DNA of 16,068 bases from Candidatus Hadersleviella danica (GTDB lineage: Bacteria > Chloroflexota > Anaerolineae > Promineifilales > Promineifilaceae), in the NCBI GenBank assembly GCA_016711405.1, contig JADJSZ010000045.1:1-16068 (forward strand). The letters run 5' to 3'. The stretch's first letter is position 1. The number at the start of each line of letters is the position of its first letter. Of the stretch, positions 1-7,254 are shown piece after piece. The notes under the pieces were generated by a model that was given only the letters and a program-made list of their open reading frames with translations, had not been told where the DNA came from and did not search any database. The position numbers were made by a program, and so were the translations under genes.

Positions 1-255
1 GAGCACCTCAGCCTCAGAAATTCTTCATTAAATTTTGACCTCTTCCAGCTTGCCTGTGCCGATGTAGGTGGCATTGTTGGGCTGGCTGAGCCGTTGCATG
101 GTCGCCCCGACGACTTCGAGGACCCCAATATTCAATGAAGCAGGCCAATTCTCTTACTGCGGGCTGTCCTCGCTCATTAAAGGGGTTTCGGAACGCAGTT
201 CTGTGCCAATAAGGAAGGCACGTTCCTGTTTACTTTTGACAGTTTTGATATACAT
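1..255 (-). CDS. hflX: GTPase HflX, N-terminal part (runs off left edge)
   Basis: HflX is a ribosome-associated GTPase that rescues or splits stalled 70S/100S ribosomes. Only the N-terminal nucleotide-independent domain is in the window. From an ATG at 253-255 the leftward translation reads MYIKTVKSKQERAFLIGTEL, and a little further on VVGATMQRLSQPN then ATYIGTGKLEEVK. The last block is the strongly conserved 'TYIGSGKLEEL' signature of HflX. Between these blocks (about 120-165) a stop and at least one frame change interrupt the reading, and another occurs just before the left edge. The G domain is not visible. The gene lies 34 bases downstream of the MuiA-like gene on the same strand, so co-transcription is likely. 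The family call rests on the GTGKLEE block and the ERAFLIGTEL start; decay versus sequencing error cannot be separated here. Confidence 0.75.
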
Positions 256-288
256 GAAGCTATTAGGGCTACCTAGTCAGCAGCCCAG

Positions 289-1942
289 CTAGTCAACTAC
301 TTTGGCTTTTAGCTGACTGTTCTGACAAAGTGACCTAGCTAATCCAAGCAAGCCTGTGACATTCAGGTTGCGGTTGTGTTCGACTTCGGTATTCGTAGCG
401 CACCTGCCGCTTTTGTTTGGGCAGCAGTAGGATGTACCATTTGAGCATGTTTAAATCGCTCTGAAAGCCGCGGCGGGGGCTGGGGACGTAACGGTTGGAC
501 TTTTTATCTCTTCATGGCGACTAACGAGAATGTTATCCACCTCAATGGTGGCTCTGGATTGGTCTAACCCAGCTCTCTAAAACTTAATCTCAGCCATAGC
601 GCAAGCGGCGGCTTGTCGCTAAAGGGAACTTTTTGTCTACTTCGCGTTTGGTAAATTCACGGCCAGGCTGTAAGCCGCTCACACGCCAAATAAAAGAGTT
701 CCAGTTCGCCCGCCGTCGGGGTGTAAGCCACGGCCGTTTGGCCAATGTACTCCTCTTGCACAAACAGATTCGTCTGGCCAGCCAGCAAAGGGCTGGGACT
801 ATCATTGGTCAATTTCACCCGACGGTAAACAGCATCAGTATGTTGGGGAATGGCGATACCGATCGAGGTTTGGCCCACAGCGGGATTGGGCGATGAGTCG
901 TCTTGTAGGGGAGCCATCGCTGGGAATATCCAACGAGCCACCCACCTCGAAGGTCACGGCCGTGCCGCTGCTGGAAACCTCGGCCGTGGCCACTTCCGCC
1001 ACCGCCATTTCCATCACTTGAGCCACTCCAGCCCCGGCATCAAAGTATATTCCTCGGCGACCATTTTGGCTCGCGGGGCAGGAAACGAGGCGACCATCAG
1101 GCGCACCATTTTGCGGCGGAGGCACATACATCAAATCAATGAGGTGCAAATCAGACGGCGCTGGTTGAGCGCGGGAGCGACCCGTGAAACTATCCAGCAC
1201 ATCTTCCCAATTTTCCGCTGCTTTGGGTGATTTGGGCGATATCGTTAAACTCTACAGCTGGTTCGTCGCTGCGTTTATGACGCACATCATGCAGCGGATG
1301 CCAGCCCAGCAGATTGACCATAGCAAGGTCAACTCAGTAAATTCCCCTTCGCTCAATACTTCAATTTCAACGGTGGCTTTGGCGTTGTTGTTGCGGGCGG
1401 GCACTTTGCCACTGTTTGGGATTCCTGCAAGAGTCTTTGCAAGCGGCGTGTAATCTGGCGGTTGGCTGTTCGATTTCCCGCTGGCGGGTTTTTAATCACC
1501 TACGTCTTGCTCGAGCAAAAGGCGACCAACTCCCTTGCTGTTCCACGGTGGAACGACCGCGAGAGCCAGCGGCGTAGGCGGCTACCGTAGCTTCCCACAA
1601 ACCGACCGTGTGCCCGGCGTGGGTGTTCAGGATGGCCAACTCGCCCCTCCAACGTAGCTAACTCATCTTGCCCCACCTGAATCGCCTCTTCTATCTCGCA
1701 CCCGCTCGGCGAGGTTTGTTCATAAAAGCGGTAGGCCACATCGACCTGCGGATGCGCACCCATGCCGTGCCTTGCCCCCGCCACGCGCGACAAATTCGCG
1801 GTCAAGCGTGAGGGTGCAGTTGTCAAAAGAAGGAGTTGTTGGGGAGTCCAGTTTGGTCGAGGACAACCGTGCCTTTCCGAATAACGCGGGCAGGTCGGGA
1901 AAAACAGTCACGGCCGAAATGTAGGAAGTGAGGAGTTGTCAT
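289..1942 (-). CDS. MuiA-like protein (DUF4140/DUF4139, mucoidy inhibitor A family), frameshifted
   Basis: The reconstructed length of about 550 residues fits the family. Starting at the ATG (1940-1942), the pieced-together N-terminus gives a VTVFPD..ARVIRKGTVVLDQTG beta-rich DUF4140 start, then CTLTLDREFVARGGGKARHG and DVAYRFYEQTSPSG. A helical stretch follows (EIEEAIQVGQDELATLEGRV). The central and C-terminal DUF4139 part contains AVTFEVGGSLDIPSDGSP, VYRRVKLTNDSPSPLLAGQ, LFVQEEYIGQT, REVDKKF, RRLRYG, ATIEVDNILVSRHEEIK and finally KQKRQVRYEYR and NLNVTGLLGL. The molecular role is not established; the family name comes from a mucoidy (alginate) phenotype. At least six frame changes are needed, so the text is either error-laden or a pseudogene. 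The start overlaps the end of the upstream HD-domain gene. The stop at 289-291 assumes the last frame is correct; an earlier stop near 340 is possible. Confidence 0.75.
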
Positions 1943-2836
1943 ATGGTTTTTTCTGTTCCGGCAAGTGTTTGCTAATTGAGTGGTGGTCTGTCTTTGACCA
2001 AAAATCTTCATCATGCTCCACATTAAAGACCTTAGAAGTGGAGGTTGGCGATCCACTGTTTACCTTCTTAGGTGATGGCCAAATAGCGCAGGCATCTTTG
2101 ATGTGCGGTACAACTACCCCAGTAAAATTGCGTATAGCTACGTCGTAATCCGCGGGGTTGGTGCTTAGCCAATGCGGGCGTTCACACCTGTTTCCTAGAA
2201 ATTCATAGTGGGGGGGGCGGGGATTTTGCGGACATGGTTAGGGGTCATGGTTGGCCGACAAAATCGGCCGCGCATGTCAACCCGCCATGGGTGGCCGTTT
2301 GGTCATAAAAGTCCCCATCTGGAATGGGAAAGCGGGTCATTTCGATGCTATTGGATGATTTGGTCCGCATCAACCGCAAACATCTTCCCGCCAAACCGCT
2401 CTTTGATAAACAATTTGGCGCGGTCTACATGGTAGGGTTGTAAGGCGGCGTCCGACAAATCGGCTGGGATTTGGATGGTTTCGTTGCCAATGCCTGTAGC
2501 GATGATGTTGTTGTGGTCGGACGTGCAAATCCCCTTGACATAGCCAATGTCTTGGCACAATAAAGCCATCATAAAATGCACCCAATCCTTGGGTGTTACA
2601 CCACTCATCGACCAAATTAACGCCCTTCAGAATGGATTGGCCAACCATCGTGACCATGAAAATGGTATGGTCTACGTTATGGGAGGCGTTGGAGTTGGCG
2701 ATATTCTCCCGAGCAAGATAGCCGCCCACTCAATCATGTTGCCATATTGCAGTTCTAAGATGCCGATAGGTTTGAGAGTAAGCTGATTGCAACTCGTGGA
2801 TGAAATGCTAATAACGACGCGCTGAATGTTCAACAT
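1908..2836 (-). CDS. HD-domain metal-dependent phosphohydrolase, frameshifted
   Basis: The leftward reading gives LELQYGNMIEWAA, SNASHNVDHTIFMVTMVGQ, KDWVHFMMALLCQDIGYVKG, IIATGIGNETIQIPADLSDA and HVDRAKLFIKERFGGKMFAVDADQ. Further on it reads VVVPHIKDA and WIANLH. The first His (NVDHT) and the CxDIGY segment match HD-superfamily phosphohydrolases, which use a metal-bound His/Asp set to cleave phosphate esters. The substrate is unknown. The diagnostic 'HD' pair reads QD here (codon CAA at 2552-2554 instead of CAC/CAT), which may be an error. The ATG at 2834-2836 is preferred over an upstream GTG (2873-2875) because AAAGGGA lies just upstream of it. The frame with WIANLH meets a stop at 2032-2034. 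Switching frame there opens about 40 more sensible codons to a stop at 1908-1910, overlapping the MuiA-like start by 35 bases. It is probably the first gene of the HD, MuiA-like, hflX cluster. Confidence 0.68.
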
Positions 2837-3072
2837 GAAGTATCCCTTTGGTGTAGTAATTGGAATGTTATCCACAATATCATTGGATAAGCCGTTATTT
2901 GTCTAGGTAAGTGCTAGATATTGACCTGTGGGCAGCCTAGTCCACGACTCTCTGTGCGCCCTTACCCTGTGGGGCAGGGATTTGGGACGCTTCTACCTCC
3001 TGTCCCAGTCCCTAACCAAAGTTAAAAGTATGGCTTGTTGTGTAAGAAGAGAGTTAAAAAGGGAGGGTCTGT
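2837..3072. other. Non-coding spacer upstream of HD gene and small-RNA units
   Basis: No protein-like reading was found on either strand. It should hold the leftward promoter for the HD-domain gene, but no convincing -35/-10 pair was seen. Two small hairpins are visible: CCCTG(TGGGG)CAGGG at 2965-2979, and TGGGAC at 2983-2988 pairing with GTCCCA at 3002-3007. They could be part of a structured leader read leftward or of nothing functional. Confidence 0.4.
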
Positions 3073-3100
3073 TTGCATTACGGCCGCATCCTGCTAAAAT
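3073..3100 (+). promoter_or_regulatory. Promoter of small-RNA unit 1
   Basis: TTGCAT (3073-3078), a 16-base spacer and TAAAAT (3095-3100), preceded by TGC (an extended -10 TGN). The repeat unit begins six bases downstream, where transcription should start. The same arrangement precedes unit 2, which raises confidence. Confidence 0.6.
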
Positions 3101-3105
3101 CTTCT

Positions 3106-3172
3106 CAGGCTCCCTCCCGAGGTGGTAAGGACATCGCCCGATGCACCTGCCACCTATTTTTTTGCCTAACGG
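3106..3172 (+). ncRNA. Putative small RNA, tandem copy 1
   Basis: This 67-bp unit recurs as a near-identical 63-bp unit 167 bases downstream. It begins CAGGCTCCCT. AGGTGG (3120-3125) pairs with CCACCT (3150-3155), enclosing an inner CATCG-CC-CGATG hairpin, and a run of seven T follows (after one A). AGGC near the start can also pair with GCCT after the T-run. A hairpin followed by T7, with a promoter directly upstream, suggests a transcript of roughly 50-60 nt that ends intrinsically. Compared with copy 2 it has two extra C in the 5' loop and an extra A before the T-run; the stems are unchanged. The segment GAGGTGG..GGAC..CCCGATG..ACC resembles the 5' half of the SAM-I aptamer, but the rest of that aptamer is missing. 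The function is unknown. Confidence 0.55.
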
Positions 3173-3242
3173 CCGTGAACAACCCACACACGGCTTCCCC
3201 CGCAATCTTCAATTAGCAATAGATAAGTAAGCCGCAAATGGC

Positions 3243-3270
3243 TTGCCCACAAGCCAAGGTGTGCTATACT
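3243..3270 (+). promoter_or_regulatory. Promoter of small-RNA unit 2
   Basis: TTGCCC (3243-3248), a 16-base spacer and TATACT (3265-3270), again with TGC before the -10. Unit 2 begins three bases later. Apart from these elements the upstream sequence differs from that of unit 1, so promoter spacing and the RNA body are conserved while the filler is not. Confidence 0.65.
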
Positions 3271-3272
3271 TT

Positions 3273-3335
3273 CAGGCTCCCTCGAGGTGGTAAGGACATC
3301 GCCCGATGCACCTGCCACCTTTTTTTGCCTAACGG
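3273..3335 (+). ncRNA. Putative small RNA, tandem copy 2
   Basis: This is the second copy of the unit at 3106-3172. AGGTGG (3285-3290) pairs with CCACCT (3315-3320) around the inner CATCG/CGATG hairpin, and a T-run of seven follows directly, which makes a good intrinsic terminator. AGGC (3274-3277) can pair with GCCT (3327-3330). It lies about 108 bases upstream of the Lon-like gene on the same strand. It could therefore be an independent small RNA or a leader attenuator for that gene. Because each copy has its own promoter, I prefer independent RNAs. Confidence 0.6.
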
Positions 3336-3442
3336 ACGAGGAATGAGCCATTCCCCACCAAAATCTCAACTGAAAACATTGCTTTGGCCGTGCAAAGGGC
3401 TGGCTCTCTGCTACGATTGGCTTATTAAACTGGCTCTTGTCT

Positions 3443-5790
3443 ATGCTACCCAAGAGTTTTATGCCACTCCCCACTCCTCTTCCCCCGAAGCCCTTTACCA
3501 TGCCTGCTCCCCACACATTGCCCTTTGCCACCACAGCCGAACTCCCTGCCACGGCCGAGGTCATTATCCGGCCAGCCCCGCGCCGTAGAGGCAATTCGTT
3601 TTGGGATTGGCATTCAGCACGAGGGCTATAACCTGTTTGCCCTCGGCCGCAATGGGGTGGGCGAGGCTACGGCTCACCCACTTCTTGCATCGCAAAGCAG
3701 GGCGGAGCCAACCCCTGACGACTGGTGTTATGTCAACAACTTTAGCCAAACCCACCAACCGCGCACCTTGCGGTTGGCGGCAGGGCAAGCGGCCGTGTTT
3801 GCCCAAACCATCAAAAACTGGGTGGCAGATTTGCAAAGCAGCTTGATGGCCGCTTTGAGCAGTGAAGAGCATCAACGGCAGAGAACAACCCTTCAGCAAC
3901 AACTCGCCCAACGGGAAGGGCAAGTCTTAGAAGAGGTGAAGCGGCAGGCCAAAGCGCAAAATATCGCCGTTATTCACACGCCACAAGGGGTGGCTTTTGC
4001 TCCCCTGCGCCACGGCGAGGTGGTGGGGCCCGATGAGTTTATGAAAATGGAGCCAGCCGAACAGGAGGCCATCGAGCAAGTTGTCAAAACCTTGCAACAG
4101 ACTTTGCAGGAGATGTTGCGCCAAATGCCCCAATGGCATTTAGAGGCGGAGCAAGCATTGCAGAATTGAGCCAGAACACCGCCCTTGTGCCATCCAGCAC
4201 CTGTTTGACAAGTTGCGGCAAAGCTACGGCCGCCAAGAAGCGGTCGTTGGCTCATCTCGAGGAATGCAGGCCGATGTGCTGGAAAATGTGGTGCTTTTCT
4301 TGCGCTCGCAAGAGGAAGAAAGCGATGAAGAGAGCCAAAAAAGCCAGTTGCAACGGTATCAAATCAATGTCTTGGTAGACCATAGCCAAACGCGGGGCGC
4401 CAGTGGTTTATGAAGATTTGCCCACCCCATGCCAATCTCATCGGCCGCTGGAGCATATTTCCCATATGGGAACCCTCTGACCGATTTTACGCTCATTCTA
4501 TGGGGGGCGTTGCACAAGGCCAATGGGGGTATTTGGTGGTTGATGCGCGCAAACTTTTGCTCCAAAACCATGCGTGGGAAGGGCTTAAACAGGCGTTGCG
4601 GGCGGGGAAATTCGCATTGAATCCGCTGGGGCAAATTTACAGCATGGTCAGCACTGTTTCACTGGAACCAGAGCCAATCCCGCTCAAAGTTAAAGTGGTG
4701 CTGATGGGGGAGCGGGAACTTATTACACCCTCGCCCAATTTGACCCCGATTTTGAGGGAGTTGTTCAAAGTCGCGGCCGAGTGGAAGATGATATGATGCG
4801 CGACGATGGGACCAGAACTGGAATATGCCCAACTGATGGCGGGTTTGGTGCGCAAGGAACAGTTGCGCCATTTGACCAAGCGGCCGTGGGGCGCATCATC
4901 GAACACAGTGCCCGGCTGGCGGGCGATGCCTACAACTCACGACACGGTATTCACAGCATCCGCAACACCTTGCACGAGTCTGATTATTGGGCGGCCGAGG
5001 CTGGCCGCGAAACCATCACCCGTGCCGATGTGAGCAAGCGATTGCGGCGCGGGAATACCACGCCAGTCGGGTGCGCGAGCGGTCGCTGGAGGCGATTACC
5101 GAAGGGCAAATTTTGATTGACACGCAAGGAAGCTATTGGCCAAATCAATGGGCTGGCCGTGTTGCAGTTGGACGATTATCGCTTCGGCCGTCCCAATCGC
5201 ATCACCGCGCGCGTGCGTTTGGGCAAGGGCGAGGTGGTGGATATTGAACGGCAAGTGGAGATGGGTGGCCCCATCCACAGCAAGGGAGTGATGATTTTGG
5301 CGGGATATGTGGGGGCGCAATATGCGGCCGAACGGCCGCTGGCTCTCTCGGCCACGCTCGTTTTTGAGCAATCGTATGGGGGGTGGAGGGGGACAGTGCT
5401 TCCTCGGCCGAATTATACGCCCTCGTCTCCGCCTTGGCCGAGTTGCCCTTGGCGCAAGGCTTTGCCGTGACGGGGTCGGTGAACCAGCACGGGCAGGTGC
5501 AAGTGATTGGCGGGGTGAATGAGAAAATCGAGGGCTTTTTCGATGTTTGCCGTGCCCAAGGGCTGACGGGTTCGCAAGGGGTGCTCATTCCTGTGGGCAA
5601 TGTGCGCCACCTGATGCTAAACCCAGAGGTGGTGGCGGCCGTTGCCGCTGGCCAGTTCCATATCTACCCCATTCGCCATGTGGATGAGGGGTTGGCTCTC
5701 TTGTTGAGGCGACCAGCGCGAGATTCACGCCCTTGTGGTGGCGCGGCTAGAACGTTTGTTGGAACAACAGAAGGAGAGAGAGGGAAGTGA
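3443..5790 (+). CDS. LonB/LonC-like Lon-family protease, frameshifted
   Basis: About 780 residues after reconstruction. The N-terminus gives FATTAELPATAEVIIGQ then AVEAIRFGIGIQHEGYNLFA, typical of AAA_32-type Lon homologues. A long glutamine- and charge-rich helical segment follows (about 3790-4170, e.g. QRQRTTLQQQLAQREGQVLE), then an AAA part with HKANGGYLVVDARKLLLQ and the LID-like YAQLMAGLVRKEQLRHL. The C-terminal protease domain has the Ser-Lys dyad: Ser in EGDSASSAEL (5395-5397) and Lys in GGVNEKIEGF (5524-5526), 43 residues apart as in E. coli Lon. It degrades unfolded or specific proteins in the cytosol. The Walker A region reads GRNGVGEAT, without the usual Lys, and the Walker B region reads LVVDA. 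ATPase function may be weak, as in LonC. At least nine frame changes are needed. Starts at 3443 and 3461 (ATG) are both possible; no clear ribosome-binding site was seen. Confidence 0.85.
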
Positions 5791-5876
5791 TACAAAGGAC
5801 GAAGGACGATGTACGAGGACGAAATTGCTCCGACAACATCGTATTCGTAATCCGTACTTCGTAATTCGCCCTTCTC
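5791..5876. repeat. Self-complementary spacer between convergent genes (ACGAAGTAC-like family)
   Basis: The spacer between the stops of the Lon-like and IPK genes is made of variants of GGACGA and CGTAC. GTACG..ACGAA (5811-5823) pairs with TTCGT..CGTAC (5844-5857), and ACGATGT (5806-5812) pairs with ACATCGT (5836-5842) as a competing stem. The 12-mer TACAAAGGACGA (5791-5802) recurs at 14616-14627 in another spacer. It could act as a bidirectional terminator. Confidence 0.55.
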
Positions 5877-6650
5877 CTAACTGATTTCCGTGCCCACGGC
5901 CGTTTCAGGGAGCCACTAACAGGGTTCGAGCAGGCCGGCTCAAGCCCGAAAAGATGCGGATGGAAGGTGGGGTGGGCGGCCGTCAGCGAGAGCATTTCTT
6001 GCACTTTGCTGGCCATCCCCCTGTCACATCTGTCCCCGCGAGCCGCCGAGGGCGGGAGCGATGGCAACAAATTGGCGGCCGTGATGCGGGAATGACCGGT
6101 ACCTGTCTGGTCGTACACGCCCACTGTCTCGCCCGCCAAGAGGAGCCAACGCGGCCGTAGTTCGGCCGTTAAATCCCCATCACCTCTTCCGTGGAAATAA
6201 TTGTCCCCCGCACCGTGTCAAAGCGACATCGCCGCCATAAACGAGGGCAACACGCCCGCCAACGCCGCTTGCCGGGGGCGACGGCCATCTGTTGGATGCG
6301 GCCGTCGACGACCACGGCCGAAGCGCAGGGTTGCCAGCTCACCGTGGCCACGCCTTCGGCCAGCAGGGCGGCGGCGACACGCCTGTTCAGGCGGGCGGCG
6401 GCATCGCTCACCTCGGCGAAACCGAGCCATTGCGCGGGCCGTGGCTACCCCTTGGGCGCGTGCCATGTTTGGCTCCCGCCACATGGCCGGAGCCGCTCCC
6501 ATGTCCTAAAACAAGTTGCAGGTGGGGTTGAGCTTGTCGCGCACGGGCAATTTCATGTGCTAATCGCGCCAGCACATCTTCGCGCACCGTTTCCGCTTGC
6601 GTCTTATCCGTTATCAGCGAACCGCCGAGTTTCAGGAAAATGGCTGTCAT
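5877..6650 (-). CDS. Isopentenyl phosphate kinase (amino acid kinase fold), frameshifted
   Basis: Reconstructed length is about 257 residues, typical for IPK. The enzyme phosphorylates isopentenyl phosphate to isopentenyl diphosphate with ATP, feeding isoprenoid synthesis. The N-terminus is MTAIFLKLGGSLITDK, the nucleotide-binding start of the family, followed by LVLGHGSGSGH. This matches the GGSFGH segment carrying the catalytic His but lacks one residue. Further blocks are ARFAEVSDAAARLNRRVAAA, LLAEGVATVSWQP, DTVRGTIISTEEVMG, then AGETVGVYDQTGT, TGGMASKVQEMLSLT and HLFGLEPA. DTVRGTIISTEE and DVTGGMASK are characteristic. At least five frame changes are needed. It starts 40 bases downstream of ybeY on the same strand and converges on the Lon-like gene. 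Other amino acid kinases (aspartate, uridylate) fit the internal motifs less well. No clear Shine-Dalgarno sequence. Confidence 0.83.
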
Positions 6651-6690
6651 TTTACTTTCGTGTGTTTCTAACTCGCCAATGGCACGGTGT

Positions 6691-7152
6691 TTACTGATTC
6701 AGCCCATCCAAGATGGCGTTTTGGGCGGCCCACATGGTGGCCTCTTCCTCAGGTTCGGCGTGGTCGTGGCCGAGAAGGTGGAGCACACCATGCACCGTCA
6801 GCAGGCGCAATTCGGCCAGGTGCTGTGCCCTTGCTCCGGCCGCTTGCCGCGCCGCATAAGGCACGGAAATGGCGATGTCGCCGAGGTAGTTGCCCTCGGC
6901 CGTGCCCCCACTCCTCATCCTCTAACTCATCGTCCTCATCTTCCTCCTCCTCTAACTCATCGGGTAGCTCTTCCCATTCCTCGGCTTCGTTGGGGAAACT
7001 CAGCACATCGGTTGAGTGAGCAAAATGGTGAGCGCGGCTGGGGGTTGTACCCCTTGTTGGCGCAAAGCGGCCGTAGCGGCCGTCAATAATTCCGTTTCCA
7101 AATTGGCAATGTCTAGCTCAATTTCAGCTTGAATTTCAATGTGATAAGTCAT
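6691..7152 (-). CDS. ybeY: Endoribonuclease YbeY
   Basis: About 154 residues, one frame change near 7015. YbeY is a zinc-dependent endoribonuclease for 16S rRNA 3'-end maturation and 70S ribosome quality control. The N-terminus from the ATG (7150-7152) reads MTYHIEIQAEIELDIANLE, then LTILLT and, after the frame change, DVLSFPNEAEEWEELPDE. The C-terminal half has GNYLGDIAISVPYAA and the metal-binding HGVLHLLGHDH (three His of the HxxxHxxxxxH pattern). Unusually, an acidic stretch of about 25 residues, mostly Glu and Asp, lies between LSFPNE and GNYLGDI (around 6910-6990), longer than the short loop in most family members. It sits between the ybiT-like gene and IPK on the same strand. Confidence 0.9.
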
Positions 7153-7177
7153 GGGAATTTATGTGAGATAGAGTGTA

Positions 7178-7240
7178 GAGATAGAGATAGAGGGAGGGCT
7201 TAGAGGGTGGAACGACTACGTTTCCCTCTATCTCTATCTC
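7178..7240 (-). terminator. Perfect 18-bp inverted repeat downstream of ybiT-like gene
   Basis: GAGATAGAGATAGAGGGA (7178-7195) is exactly complementary to 7223-7240, with a 27-base loop. It begins 15 bases after the ybiT-like stop in the leftward direction and 26 bases before the ybeY start. No long T-run follows on the minus strand, so it may be a processing or attenuation stem as much as a true terminator. Confidence 0.55.
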
Positions 7241-7254
7241 CAATCTCTATCTTT

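Noticed and set aside
590..1500. Separate short genes in both directions in 590-1500
   Set aside because: The leftward frames join into one DUF4139 domain when single-base shifts are allowed, and the rightward frames have no family resemblance.
3106..3335. tRNA or tRNA-fragment origin of the repeated units
   Set aside because: AGGTGGTAAGGACA looks like a D-arm, but there is no anticodon stem, no GGTTCGAATC T-arm and no acceptor pairing; the hairpin plus T-run explains the unit better.
3166..3594. 142-residue leftward open frame
   Set aside because: It overlaps small-RNA unit 2 and the start of the Lon-like gene, has biased low-complexity content and no recognisable family; it is a shadow frame.
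6191..6697. 168-residue rightward open frame over the IPK region
   Set aside because: It is antisense to the reconstructed IPK, which carries clear kinase motifs; the rightward product is Arg/Ala-rich without motifs.
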